Origin: CAXBCP01 sp038120765
GTDB lineage: Bacteria > Pseudomonadota > Alphaproteobacteria > MPNO01 > UBA830
Direction: 5' to 3'
DNA: 64,000 nt
NCBI GenBank assembly: GCA_038120765.1
Contig: JAYOMI010000004.1
Location: 19,237-83,236 of the forward strand
Shown: positions 28,778-37,705 of the stretch, piece after piece
How positions within the stretch are numbered: the stretch's first letter is position 1
How the letters are laid out: each line of letters starts with the position of its first letter
Program-made: the position numbers and the translations under genes
The notes under the pieces: generated by a model
Told to the model about the DNA's origin: nothing
Database searches by the model: none
What the model saw: the letters and a program-made list of their open reading frames with translations, nothing else

Positions 28778-30113
28778 TCACGCTGCGGTCATGTAGTTGC
28801 GCCAGGTCTCGTACATGTTGCGTATGTACACCTCGCTGGTCGAATCCTTGCCCTGGACGCCGCCGTGATCGTCCGGCCGGTCGCACGCGTAACCGCGGCC
28901 GACCTCGATCCATTCCGCGCCGCCTGCGTTCACGCCGGTCCCGATCCGCCCATAGGTTTCGAGATCGTCGGTCAGGACAAGCGATCCGGTGCCGTTGGTA
29001 ACGTTTGCAAACGCAATCGTGTCTTCGAACATTTTCTCGGGCGCGCCCTTCAGCCTGAACGAATAGGTGTAGACCTCCGTCCGGTTGACCGACACGGGAT
29101 GCACCACGCGCAGCTGCCGGAACTGGCTCATGAAGGAGAGGTTCGGATAGACGTTGGAGTTCCAGCGCGTGACTTCCAGTATCCGTTTTGTCTCTTCCGG
29201 CCCCTTTTTGGCCTCCATCGCGGCGATATACTCCGCGAAGACGTCGTCGCGTTTTGCCGCAACGAGTTTTTCGTCGTCGTGATAGTCGCCGAGATAGGAA
29301 TGTCCGTTCTGGTAGGTCCAGATGCCGACCTGTTCCTGCCAGAACTTGTAGGGGGCGCCGTTCTGGCGCATCTGACGGACCGCGATTTCCCCGGAGCCGT
29401 CGGTGAACACTCCGTCATCATGTTCGCGCGCCGCCTCCGTCGATGACTGGTNNNNNNNNNNGGTGCACGAACAGCGGATGGGCGGCATCGCAGAGATTTT
29501 CGAGATAGAGCTTCCAGTTGCCGTCATAGGCGTGCTTGAACACGCCGCCGGCAAGCTCAAGCTCGCCGTCCGGCGCCCGGTCGACCATATCGTCGAAGGA
29601 TGTGGTCATATGGCCGAGAAATTCTGTGAGAGAAGGCCCGTCCGTGGCGAGAGAGGCGAAGACGAAACCGCGATAGCTGTCGACACGGGGCGCGCCGACC
29701 ATCGCGGTGGCAGGATCGTCCGGGTTGAAGTGCTCCGGGTAGCCGTGCTGCAGGGGAACCCGGATCAGTTTGCCGTCGGTGCCGTAGGTCCATCCATGAT
29801 AGCAGCAGACGAATTCCTCGGCATTGCCGCTTTCCTCGGCGACCACCATCGCGCCGCGATGGGCGCATTGATTGTGGATCACGTGGATTTTTCCGTCGCT
29901 GTGCCGGACCATCACCATGGGGCGTCGCCCGATCCGCGTGACCGCGAAATCGCCGGGCTTTCTGACCTGGCTTTCATGGCCGACATAGACCCAGATTTTC
30001 CCGAATATCCGCTGCATTTCGAGCTCGAAGATTTCCGGGTCGGCGTATACACGCCTGTGGACACGGCCGGGCTGAATAAGGTCTGCCGGATCGGTTGTGG
30101 TGGTCGACGCCAT
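28778..30113 (-). CDS. Ring-hydroxylating dioxygenase alpha subunit, Rieske type (contains assembly join)
   Basis: Alpha subunit of about 440 aa. The Rieske ligands are C83-x-H85 (NQCAHRGAM) and C103-x2-H106 (FVCCYHGW). The catalytic iron motif is NLCDAAHPLFVH. Ten Ns at 29452-29461 follow that motif. GGT occurs on both sides, and collapsing 13 nt gives VHQSSTEAAREHDDG in one frame, so the gene is probably intact. ATG 30113 is preceded by AAAGGA. It is cotranscribed with the beta subunit and a quinone-reductase-like gene. No ferredoxin or reductase gene is near. Expression is probably controlled by the divergent TetR gene through the palindrome at 30153-30173. Confidence 0.88.
29452..29461. 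other. Ten-N assembly join in the dioxygenase alpha gene
   Basis: The three bases GGT end the left flank and begin the right flank. Removing the Ns and one copy restores the frame. Confidence 0.8.
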
Positions 30114-30152
30114 GATGATTTTTTCCTTTCGCATTCGGAACTTTGAATTTCC

Positions 30153-30173
30153 GATACTGTACGGTATAGTATC
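30153..30173. promoter_or_regulatory. Palindromic operator between dioxygenase and TetR genes
   Basis: GATACTGTACGG followed by TATAGTATC is a 21-bp near-perfect palindrome: nine of ten positions in each half pair around a central base. It lies in the 63-bp divergent intergenic region. TTGAAT (30143-30148) and TATAGT (30165-30170), 16 bp apart, fit a sigma-70 promoter reading toward the TetR gene, so the repressor would cover its own -10 box. Confidence 0.75.
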
Positions 30174-30176
30174 AAT

Positions 30177-30815
30177 ATGGCTGGTTCCCGTCAATTGACT
30201 CTCGACCCTCCGTCCCGGCGTGAACAGAACGCCGCCGACAAGCAGCGCGCTATTCTCGACGGCGCGCGGGCGGTTTTCATGGCGCTTGGCTTCGGTGGTG
30301 CGAGCATGGATGCGATCGCAGACCGCGCCGCTGTTTCCAAGATGACGCTGTACCGCTATTTCGAGAGCAAGGAAGCGCTTTTCGCGGGGCTGATAGAGGA
30401 GTCCTGCGCCAAAATCCTGGAGCAGGATCCCGGCGTGCCCCTCGAAGGACTCTCACCCCGCGAAGCGCTGCGCCGGTTCGGCATGCAACTGCTCGAAACC
30501 GTGTATGCGCCGGAAACGCTGGCGCTGCACCGCATCGTTCTGGCCGAGGTAAACCGGTTCCCCGAGCTGGGCCGGCTGTTTTACCAATCGGGCCCGGAAC
30601 GGAATATCGCGGCGGTCGCGACCTATATCGACAGTTACATGCCCGGCGATTCCGCACGGCCACGGGATTCCCGGAAATGCGCCGAGGAGTTTTTCGAACT
30701 GGTGCGAGGCTATACGCATCTGAGGCTGCTGCTCGGGATCGAGGAAACGCACGATGCCGCTGCCAGGGCGGCGCAGGTCGATCGCGCAGTGGACACGTTC
30801 TTCCGGACCCTGTGA
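30177..30815 (+). CDS. TetR/AcrR family transcriptional regulator
   Basis: A 212-aa regulator. The N-terminal TetR helix-turn-helix is FGGASMDAIADRAAVSKMTL followed by YRYFESKEALF. The C-terminal half (RFGMQLLETVYAPETLALHR, then FFELVRGYTHLRLLLGIEE) is of the AefR-like ligand-binding type. The ATG lies only six bases beyond the predicted -10 box and has no Shine-Dalgarno, so translation may be leaderless. It is divergent from the dioxygenase operon and presumably represses it. Confidence 0.88.
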   Translation: MAGSRQLTLDPPSRREQNAADKQRAILDGARAVFMALGFGGASMDAIADRAAVSKMTLYRYFESKEALFAGLIEESCAKILEQDPGVPLEGLSPREALRRFGMQLLETVYAPETLALHRIVLAEVNRFPELGRLFYQSGPERNIAAVATYIDSYMPGDSARPRDSRKCAEEFFELVRGYTHLRLLLGIEETHDAAARAAQVDRAVDTFFRTL

Positions 30816-30905
30816 AACCGCTGTTCGAAGCGTTTACGTTCCCCACCTGAGATATGCTAGGATCGATCCGGTAACCGCACCCGCCTTGAGGGATGGAGAC
30901 AGATC

Positions 30906-31657
30906 ATGAATGCCACCGCCGTCCGCGATATCACCGGTCCGTCGCTGCGCGACCGGGTCAGCGAAGAGGAATGGAAAGTCCGCGTCGATCTTGCCGCCGC
31001 CTACCGGCTCGCGCATCTCCATGGCTGGACGTCGACGCTGATCTACAATCATATTTCGGCGCGCGTTCCGGGCCCCGAACATCATTTCCTGCTCAACCCG
31101 TTCGGCCTGCGCTGGGATGAAGTCACGGCCTCCAACCTGGTCAAGATCGACCTAGACGGCAATATCCTCGATGACACGCCCTACACGATCAACAATGCCG
31201 GCTACACGATCCACAGCGCGATCCATGCGGCCCGTGAAGACGCCATGTGCGTGATCCACACCCACACCGAGGCCGGCATGACGGTGTCGGCCCTCGATGG
31301 CGGCCTGATCTATACAAATCAGGACGCGATGATGTTTTACGGCCATACGGCGAACGGGAGCGCCGTGTGCAGGATCTCGGCGACAAGAAGGTGATGATCC
31401 TGCGGAACCACGGTCTGCTGACGACCGGCATGAGTATCGCGGACGCCTGGGTGCAGATGTATTTCCTGGAGAAAACCTGTTCTGCGCAGGTGAAGCTGCT
31501 CTCCGCGGCAGCCGCATCCGGTCAATCGATCCGGTATCCCTCCAAGGAGGTATGCGAACATACCGCGAAGCAATATGACAATGCCGGTTGCGGCGCGCGC
31601 GAATGGCCGTCGCTGATCCGCCAGCTTGACGACGTCACAACCGATTATAAGTACTGA
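30906..31657 (+). pseudogene. Class II aldolase/adducin family gene with internal deletion and frameshift
   Basis: The N-terminal part (30906 to about 31345) has the class II aldolase pattern: YRLAHLHGWTSTLIYNHISA, LLNPFGLRWDEVTAS and the zinc site CVIHTHTEAGMTVSAL. It then reads FYGHTANGSAV and stops at 31394. From about 31344 another frame reads ERERRVQDLGDKKVMILRNH followed by GLLTTGMSIADAWVQMYFLE to 31657. Intact homologues have roughly a dozen more residues (a YHDYEGIAL-like stretch) at the junction, so about 30-40 nt plus the frame are missing. This is either a true deletion or an assembly slip. Members are aldolases, epimerases or decarboxylases. Confidence 0.78.
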
Positions 31658-31660
31658 TCC

Positions 31661-32401
31661 ATGACCGCCACCGTCGACGAAATCGCCCCGGACGTATTCC
31701 GGATAACGACCTTCAATGCGCAGGCGAACTTCCAGTTCTCTTCGTTCCTGATCCGGGATGACGAGCCGATGCTCTATCATACCAATCTGCGGGGCTGTTT
31801 TGATGACATCCGCGACGGTGTGGCGACAGTTATCGATCCGGCGACATTGCGCTGGGTCGGGTTCAGCCATTTTGAATCGGACGAATGCGGTGCGTTGAAC
31901 GACTGGCTGGCTCTGGCACCGCATGCGGAACCTGTCTGCAGTTTTGTCGGCGCGCGCACCAGCATCGGCGATTTCGCCGACCGCGCTCCGCGCGTCCTCG
32001 GCGCGGACGAGAAGATAGAGACGGGATCGCATACGTTCCGCGTGCTGGAAACGAAACACGTCCCGCACGGATGGGACGCGAGCCTGCTATACGAAGAAAC
32101 CGCATCGACGCTGTTCTGTTCCGATCTGCTGGGGCAGGGCGGCAATGTCGAAGCGCTGTACGACGGCGATATCGTCGGCCGGTCGGACGACTACAATTCG
32201 CGGCAGGCCGAGGGGCCGATGTCCGGGGCCGTGCCGTTCACGAAAGAGACACGGCCGATCCTGAATGGCCTTGCCGACCTGAACCCGAAAACGCTTGCCT
32301 GTATGCACGGGTCCAGCTTTTCGGGCGATTGCGCGCAGGCCCTGCGCGATTTTGGCGAAATACTGGAACGCCTCAATGGCGGGCCGATTGAACAGGAATA
32401 G
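31661..32401 (+). CDS. MBL-fold metallo-hydrolase, ODP/flavodiiron-like
   Basis: A 246-aa metallo-beta-lactamase-fold protein. It has no HxHxDH motif. It has SHFESDECG (H70, E72, D74), the HxExD arrangement of flavodiiron (oxygen-binding diiron) domains. Further His ligands are likely in KHVPHGWD and CMHGSSFSG, with FCSDLLGQGG supplying the bridging Asp. No flavodoxin domain is fused. It may bind O2, NO or peroxide, or act on an unknown substrate. It starts 3 bp after the aldolase stop, and msrB begins directly after its TAG. Confidence 0.8.
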   Translation: MTATVDEIAPDVFRITTFNAQANFQFSSFLIRDDEPMLYHTNLRGCFDDIRDGVATVIDPATLRWVGFSHFESDECGALNDWLALAPHAEPVCSFVGARTSIGDFADRAPRVLGADEKIETGSHTFRVLETKHVPHGWDASLLYEETASTLFCSDLLGQGGNVEALYDGDIVGRSDDYNSRQAEGPMSGAVPFTKETRPILNGLADLNPKTLACMHGSSFSGDCAQALRDFGEILERLNGGPIEQE

Positions 32402-32806
32402 ATGATGGTCGAGAAAATCACGAAAACCGAGGAAGAATGGCGCGCACAGCTGACGGAGGAGCAGTTCTACGTTACGCGCAAGCACGGTACCGAGCGGGCT
32501 TTCACCGGCGAATACGATCGCTGCAAGGATGACGGCGTCTACAAGTGCATCTGTTGTGGGCACCCGTTATTCGATTCCGATCACAAGTTCGATTCCGGCA
32601 CCGGCTGGCCCAGCTTTTTCCAGCCACTGAGTGAAGACGCGGTTGAAACCCAGACCGACCGGTCGTTGCTGATGAGCCGGACCGAAGTGCATTGTGCCCG
32701 CTGCGATGCCCATCTCGGACACGTATTTCCCGATGGGCCGCGTCCGACCGGCCAGCGCTACTGCATGAATTCGGCGTCGTTGAAGCTGGAACCCAAAGAA
32801 GGCTGA
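32402..32806 (+). CDS. msrB: Peptide-methionine (R)-S-oxide reductase MsrB
   Basis: A 134-aa MsrB. The structural zinc cysteines are CICCGHP and CARCDAH, with FDSGTGWPSF and the catalytic Cys in GQRYCMNSASL. It repairs methionine-R-sulfoxide in proteins using thioredoxin. The start follows the previous TAG directly and a second in-frame ATG at 32405 is equally possible. Placed after a possible diiron-oxygen protein, it suggests an oxidative-stress role for this pair. Confidence 0.93.
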   Translation: MMVEKITKTEEEWRAQLTEEQFYVTRKHGTERAFTGEYDRCKDDGVYKCICCGHPLFDSDHKFDSGTGWPSFFQPLSEDAVETQTDRSLLMSRTEVHCARCDAHLGHVFPDGPRPTGQRYCMNSASLKLEPKEG

Positions 32807-32818
32807 TCGCCTTTTTTT
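32799..32818 (+). terminator. Weak terminator after msrB
   Basis: AAGGC (32799-32803) and GCCTT (32809-32813) around TGATC, followed by a T run to about 32818. The stem is only five base pairs and overlaps the msrB stop codon, so this is tentative. Confidence 0.4.
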
Positions 32819-32831
32819 CCGATCGCGCGCG

Positions 32832-33230
32832 TCAGTAATCGGAATAGGATTTTTCTTCGACGATCCGCGCGCCGAGAAGCATGTTGATCGATCGTTTGAT
32901 ATCGGCGCGAACGTCATTTAGCCGGTAGACCGATCGCGCGAGATCGATAAACACCGGCTCGAAATCCTGGCGGCTCTCGCATTCCCGGATGGCATCCTCG
33001 GTCTCCCAAAGCCGCTCGTTGACTTCTTTCAGGCGGCTTGAGAGGTCCGATATCTGCTCCGATGTTTCGATCGCGAGGTTCATAGCGTTCGTTAGGGTCG
33101 CAAGTTCGTATGTGACGTTTGCGCGCTTCATCGCATCGTCGATGCGTTCGGCCTTGATCTCCAGGATCGTGATCTTGTCGATCAGCTCGCCGGGCGCGGC
33201 ATCGATTTTGACTGACGGAATATGCCCCAT
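32832..33230 (-). CDS. DUF6165 family protein
   Basis: A 132-aa soluble, strongly helical protein starting MGHIPSVKIDAAPGELIDKI and continuing TILEIKAERIDD, the DUF6165 signature. The central region (ISDLSSRLKEVNERLWETED) looks like a coiled coil. Such proteins are found beside TPR/glycosyltransferase genes. Here it follows one by 47 bp on the same strand. Function is unknown. It may help form a complex with the TPR protein. Confidence 0.75.
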   Translation of the reverse strand: MGHIPSVKIDAAPGELIDKITILEIKAERIDDAMKRANVTYELATLTNAMNLAIETSEQISDLSSRLKEVNERLWETEDAIRECESRQDFEPVFIDLARSVYRLNDVRADIKRSINMLLGARIVEEKSYSDY

Positions 33231-33277
33231 TACGCGTCCTCCGCGATCGCCGCCGATATTCTCTGGAATACGCTGGT

Positions 33278-34834
33278 TCAGTCGCCGGCATGTTTCTGAC
33301 GAAAGACACGCATACTGTCATACCAGGGGGAGGATTCCCCCTTTAGTCGCCAGCGCCAGTCGGGCAGATGACAAAGCGCGACATACACCGGGATACCCGC
33401 CGCGCCTGCGAGATGGGCGATCGCGGTATCGGATGTCACGACCAGGTCGAGCGACGACATAACCGCGAGCGTATCGGTAAAGGCGTGGGTGATATCCATT
33501 TCCGCCGTCATATCCNNNNNNNNNNCCAGAATACGGTCCCGCCAAGGCATCTCGTCGACCTGCTCTGTGCCGTAGCCCTGTTGCAGGCTCTCAAGTTGTA
33601 TGTCTTTGCGCCGGGCAAGAGGTTCGAAATTAAGCAGGGGAATCGATCGCCGGTCATCGTGCTGGTACCCCGTGCTACCCTGCCAGGCGATGCCGATGCG
33701 CCGGGCCGACGGTACGCCGAGTTTTTCGCGCCATGCCGCGGACAGGGTTGGGTCCGGCTGAAGATATTTCCCCCCGGTGGGTTCGAACGGCAGCGCTTCG
33801 TTGAAAAGACGCGGCAACGACATCAGCGGCGAGTGAAGATCGTGGTCGGGGCGTTTGGCGAGGGAGGCAATGCGGATGTTGCCGGCAGCCGGCTGTACAA
33901 TCTTCTTAATCCGGTCGGGGCAGGCGAAAATGACGTCGCCATCGAGATCCTGCAGCAGCTTGAGGTAACGGACAAACTGCAGCGTGTCGCCGAGGCCCTG
34001 TTCCGCATAGACGAGCAGGGTGCGGCCGTTCAGATCCTCGCTCTGCCATTGCGGACGATCCATTTTCTCCATGGCGAAGCCGGGCAAATGGCAACGCCAC
34101 TCGTATTCTTTCCATCCGTCGGGGTAATTCCCGGTCGCCAGCAGTGTGAGGGCGAAATTCCAGTGCGCTTCCGCGCTGTCCGGGACGGCCTGTATCGCCT
34201 GCTGATACCGGCGTATCGCCGCGTCGTAGCGACCTTCTTCCTTCAACGCCGCACACAGGTTGATCTGGGCGCGGATATGGTCGGGCTTTTCGTAGACGAC
34301 CTGGCGGAGAACCTCCTCGGCTTCGGCATAGCGCTCGGATGCCAACAACCCGTTGCCGAGATTGTATTTCAGTTCGATATCGTTCGGACGCATCTTCAAG
34401 GCGCTTTCGAAGCACGCGACCGCTTTCACGGCCTTTCCGGCGGCCTTATAGGCTGTGCCGAGGTTCGAATGGGCTTCGGGCGAATTGGGGAGCATGGTGA
34501 GGACCATGCGGTGCGCTTTTATCGCGTCCTTGTGGCGACCGAGGGACTTGAAGGCATTCCCGAGATCGCACAGGACTTCGGGACGTTGGGGATCCAGCCT
34601 GGCGGCCTTGATCAATAGCTGGACGGCGCGTTCTCCGCGTCCGTTTTTCTGCGCAATCAGCCCGAGCATATGCAGCGCGCCGACATTTTCCGGTTCTTTC
34701 TTGAGCACCTTCCGATAGATAGCTTCAGCCTTGTCGTAGCGTCCGCCCCGGTAATAGTCGAGCGCGGACGCAAGCCGTTCGTCGGCATAAAGCCCGCGGC
34801 TGTCTTCGCGGTTCAGGGCAGGCGCTAGGGACAT
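33278..34834 (-). CDS. TPR-repeat protein with glycosyltransferase-like (GT9/heptosyltransferase-type) C-terminus
   Basis: About 514-518 aa. The N-terminal 250 residues are tandem TPR repeats (for example YDKAEAIYRKVLKKEPENVG, PEAHSNLGTAYKAAGKAVKA). The C-terminal half has the GT9-like elements LLVYAEQGLGDTLQFVRYLK, RIGIAWQGSTGYQHDDRRS and LVVTSDTAIAHLAGAAGIPV. Ten Ns at 33516-33525 follow DRIL. GG on the minus strand occurs at both edges, and collapsing gives RILDMTAEMD with frame kept. Proteins of this layout are thought to modify surface polysaccharide or flagellin. Cotranscribed with DUF6165. Confidence 0.85.
   Translation of the reverse strand: MSLAPALNREDSRGLYADERLASALDYYRGGRYDKAEAIYRKVLKKEPENVGALHMLGLIAQKNGRGERAVQLLIKAARLDPQRPEVLCDLGNAFKSLGRHKDAIKAHRMVLTMLPNSPEAHSNLGTAYKAAGKAVKAVACFESALKMRPNDIELKYNLGNGLLASERYAEAEEVLRQVVYEKPDHIRAQINLCAALKEEGRYDAAIRRYQQAIQAVPDSAEAHWNFALTLLATGNYPDGWKEYEWRCHLPGFAMEKMDRPQWQSEDLNGRTLLVYAEQGLGDTLQFVRYLKLLQDLDGDVIFACPDRIKKIVQPAAGNIRIASLAKRPDHDLHSPLMSLPRLFNEALPFEPTGGKYLQPDPTLSAAWREKLGVPSARRIGIAWQGSTGYQHDDRRSIPLLNFEPLARRKDIQLESLQQGYGTEQVDEMPWRDRILXXXXDMTAEMDITHAFTDTLAVMSSLDLVVTSDTAIAHLAGAAGIPVYVALCHLPDWRWRLKGESSPWYDSMRVFRQKHAGD
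33516..33525. other. Ten-N assembly join in the TPR glycosyltransferase-like gene
   Basis: CC ends the left flank and begins the right flank. Removing the Ns and two bases (12 nt) keeps the reading frame. Confidence 0.7.
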
Positions 34835-34901
34835 CTAGTCCTCGGATCGGGATCATTTCCAGACGCCGAAGATAAGATGTAATCCTTTACAAAGCCTTGC
34901 G

Positions 34902-35252
34902 TCAGGCGGCGGCGATGGCCGTCATTTCCACCCGGATTTCAGGGGCGGCAAGCGGTGCGCCCACCGTGGTGCGGGCCGGGGCGTTGGGACCGTCCACCCA
35001 GGCATCCCAGACATCGTTCATCCCGGAAAATTCCGCCATATCCGCCAGATAAATGGTGACGGAGAGAAGTTTTGACCGGTCAGTGCCCATTTCGGCCAGC
35101 GTCGCGTCCAGCCGTTCCAGCACGTCTGCGGTTTGCGCCCTGATATCGCCGTCCCGGTTCCGGGCGACATGGCCCATCGTGTAGACCGTGTCGCCGTGAC
35201 GGACGGCCTTGCTCATACGCGGACCGGGGTCGAGTCTGTGAATATCGGACAT
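34902..35252 (-). CDS. RidA family protein
   Basis: A 116-aa YjgF/YER057c/UK114-type protein: MSDIHRLDPGPRMSKAVRHG, GDTVYTMGHVARNRDG and APARTTVGAPLAAPEIRVEM. The Arg-containing RTTVGA and VEMTAIAA ends are family-typical. RidA proteins hydrolyse enamine or imine intermediates. I chose ATG 35252. Nine further in-frame codons upstream are unlike the family. It stands alone, divergent from the NmrA-like gene. Confidence 0.85.
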   Translation of the reverse strand: MSDIHRLDPGPRMSKAVRHGDTVYTMGHVARNRDGDIRAQTADVLERLDATLAEMGTDRSKLLSVTIYLADMAEFSGMNDVWDAWVDGPNAPARTTVGAPLAAPEIRVEMTAIAAA

Positions 35253-35358
35253 GTGCATCTCCATTCGGAGTTTGGACAAGTTTTGGCGGTCCGTGCGATG
35301 GCCGTCAACGCCTGCGTCCGGTATTGTTGTCTAAATCGATTTTGTACAGGGGAAAGAC

Positions 35359-36213
35359 ATGATTCTGCTCACCAGCGCCGGCGGCAAGACAGGCCGCGCG
35401 ATGATTTCAACCTTTGCTGCGGCGGGCGAAAGGGTCCGGGCGGTTATGCGGCGAGACGACGCCGACGCCGATCTGAAGGCTTTGGGCGCGGTCGAGGTTG
35501 TTCACGCGGACCTGATGGATGCGGCGGCGATCGCCGATGCCGCCAAAGGCTGTCGCGCGATTTACTACATCTGCCCCAATATGACCGAGCAGGAACAGAC
35601 GCTGGGGGAAAACATCATCGCCGCGGCGAAGTCGGCGAATGTCGAAAGACTGGTGTTTCACTCGGTGCTTCATACCCAGGTGCAGGCGCTGCAGCATCAC
35701 TGGAACCGGCTTTTCGTCGAAGAGGCGATTATAGAATCAGGCGTTCCCTTCAGCATTCTGCAGGTCGGCTCCTACTATCAGAACATGCTGCCGGGCTGGG
35801 CGAAAATGAAGGAGACCGGCATTCACGCGATGGCCTACGAGGTCGAAGCGCCGATGAGCCTTGTCGATCTCGGCGATGTCGCCGAAGCCGCCCTGAAAGT
35901 GCTGAACGATCCCGGCTGCGCGAACGGCATATTCGAGATTTGCGGTCCGGTTATCACATTGACGGAAAAGGCAAAAATCCTGTCGGATATTCTGGGCCAG
36001 CCGATCGAGGCGCGGAAGCTTCCCGCGGACGACGCCGTGGCACATGCTGCCCATATGGGCGTCGGCGAGTTCGGTCAGAACTGCATGCGCAAGATGTTCG
36101 CCCATTACGATATTCACGGGCTTGTCGGCAGCCCGCGCGTGCTTGAATGGGTCCTCGGCCGCCCGCCGTTGGAATTCGGGGACTTCGCGCGACGGGTTGC
36201 TGCAGAGCGCTGA
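35359..36213 (+). CDS. NmrA-like / NAD(P)H-binding atypical SDR
   Basis: A 284-aa Rossmann protein. MILLTSAGGKTGRAMISTFA is the nucleotide-binding GxxGxxG variant, then VRAVMRRDDADADLKALGAV. The family resembles NmrA and the QOR2-type atypical SDRs, which sense or reduce with NADP(H). Later blocks SYYQNMLPGWAKMKETGIHA and MSLVDLGDVAEAALKVL are also typical. Catalytic Tyr-Lys is not evident, so it may be a redox sensor or a reductase. GGGGAAAG precedes the ATG. Confidence 0.82.
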   Translation: MILLTSAGGKTGRAMISTFAAAGERVRAVMRRDDADADLKALGAVEVVHADLMDAAAIADAAKGCRAIYYICPNMTEQEQTLGENIIAAAKSANVERLVFHSVLHTQVQALQHHWNRLFVEEAIIESGVPFSILQVGSYYQNMLPGWAKMKETGIHAMAYEVEAPMSLVDLGDVAEAALKVLNDPGCANGIFEICGPVITLTEKAKILSDILGQPIEARKLPADDAVAHAAHMGVGEFGQNCMRKMFAHYDIHGLVGSPRVLEWVLGRPPLEFGDFARRVAAER

Positions 36214-36302
36214 CCGTCGCGGCCTGCCAGCTAAGATTAACATTTCTTTAAGTAAATATTCTTAAAGTTGTATTTTAAGCAGTTCGAAAAGCAGGCGCGA
36301 TC

Positions 36303-37628
36303 ATGGACCTGGGTTCCCCGGAGTCACTTAACAGCGAGCCCGCGAGCGATCATCTTCGGGCGATCGCGGATTTTTTGCCCTCGCCGATATTCTATTGCGA
36401 CACGTCGCTGGTCTATCGTTATGTCAACCCGGCCGGTGCCGAATGGCATGGCCGGACTGCCGGGGAGATCATCGGCAAGAAAATCGCCGATATCATGGCG
36501 CCGGGGCAGGTCGCGCTTCTTCATGACCGCCACAGGGAAGTCCTCGCGGGCAATACACTGCAGGTCGAGGCAACCCGCACTTTCAGCGACGGCAGCGAGC
36601 GGCGCGTTCATACCGAATATGCGCCCCACAGAACCGATGACGGCGCCATCGTCGGCTTTTTCGTTTTACTAAGGGATATTACCGATAAATATAATGCTGG
36701 CGTACAGGCAAAGGACGCCGAGACCCAATTGCGCACGATCTCGGATGCAGTTCCCGCACTGATATCGTTTCTCGACCGGAACCGGCGTTTTGTGATGGTG
36801 AACAACACCGCCGCGAAATGGTTTGACCGCGACCCTGAAGATATCGTGGGCCGCAGAATCGATGAATTGCTCGGTCCCGGATTCGCCGAGAAATCTGAAG
36901 GGTTTGCGGACAGGGCTCTGAGGGGCGAAAGGATCGATTACCAGAGCGACCTGACTTATCCCGACGGGATCTCACGCGCTGTCAACAAGACATTTATCCC
37001 GAATCGTCGTGCCGACGGGGTGATCGACGGCTACGTCGTGCTGGCATACGACGTGACAGAGTTCAAACGCGTCGAGAGCGATCTGCGACTGCTTGCCACG
37101 ACGGACTCTCTGACCGGCGTCCTGAACCGACGCCGGTTTCTGGAGATCTGCAGCGAGGAAATTCTCCGCGCCCGCCGATATGATCGGCGCCTGTCGGTTG
37201 TGATGTGCGACATCGACTATTTCAAGTCCGTCAACGATACCTACGGTCACGACGCGGGGGACCGGCTTCTACGATGCTTCACCGACCTTGCCGGCAGGAT
37301 CGTTCGTGAGGGGATCGATGTTGTCGGGCGCCTTGGCGGCGAGGAGTTTGCGCTGCTGTTGCCCGAAACCGATATTTCGAATGCCCGTGTTGTTGGCGAA
37401 CGGCTTCGCCAGGCCTGGGAGAATCAGGTACTCGAAACGAAGACTGGCGATGTGCGGACGACATGCAGTTTCGGCGTCGCGGACCTTTCCATCACGCATG
37501 AGACAGAACGAGACATTCTCAAACAGGCGGACAGGGCGCTTTACCGTGCCAAGCAGACCGGGCGGAACCGGGTCTGCATAGATGTCATCGCCGCCGAGAC
37601 GTTCATGACCGCGGCTACCCGCGCCTGA
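36303..37628 (+). CDS. Diguanylate cyclase with two PAS domains
   Basis: A 441-aa signalling protein with no membrane segment. PAS 1 is about residues 15-130 (FLPSPIFYCDTSLVYRYVNP, AEWHGRTAGEIIG), PAS 2 about 135-255 (ALISFLDRNRRFVMVNNTAA), and the GGDEF domain about 265-430. It carries VMCDIDYFKSVNDTYGHDAG and the intact catalytic GRLGGEEFALLLPE, so it should make c-di-GMP. The inhibitory-site region reads REGIDVVGRLGGEEF, with one extra residue compared with canonical RxxD, so product inhibition may be altered. It is cytoplasmic and input is through the PAS domains. Confidence 0.92.
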   Translation: MDLGSPESLNSEPASDHLRAIADFLPSPIFYCDTSLVYRYVNPAGAEWHGRTAGEIIGKKIADIMAPGQVALLHDRHREVLAGNTLQVEATRTFSDGSERRVHTEYAPHRTDDGAIVGFFVLLRDITDKYNAGVQAKDAETQLRTISDAVPALISFLDRNRRFVMVNNTAAKWFDRDPEDIVGRRIDELLGPGFAEKSEGFADRALRGERIDYQSDLTYPDGISRAVNKTFIPNRRADGVIDGYVVLAYDVTEFKRVESDLRLLATTDSLTGVLNRRRFLEICSEEILRARRYDRRLSVVMCDIDYFKSVNDTYGHDAGDRLLRCFTDLAGRIVREGIDVVGRLGGEEFALLLPETDISNARVVGERLRQAWENQVLETKTGDVRTTCSFGVADLSITHETERDILKQADRALYRAKQTGRNRVCIDVIAAETFMTAATRA

Positions 37629-37705
37629 CGGGTCCTCTGTACGCATCTGTTTGCAGATCTGGAGGCGGTCAGCCATGATCCGCGCTTCCCCTGCAGGAGT
37701 TGCGG

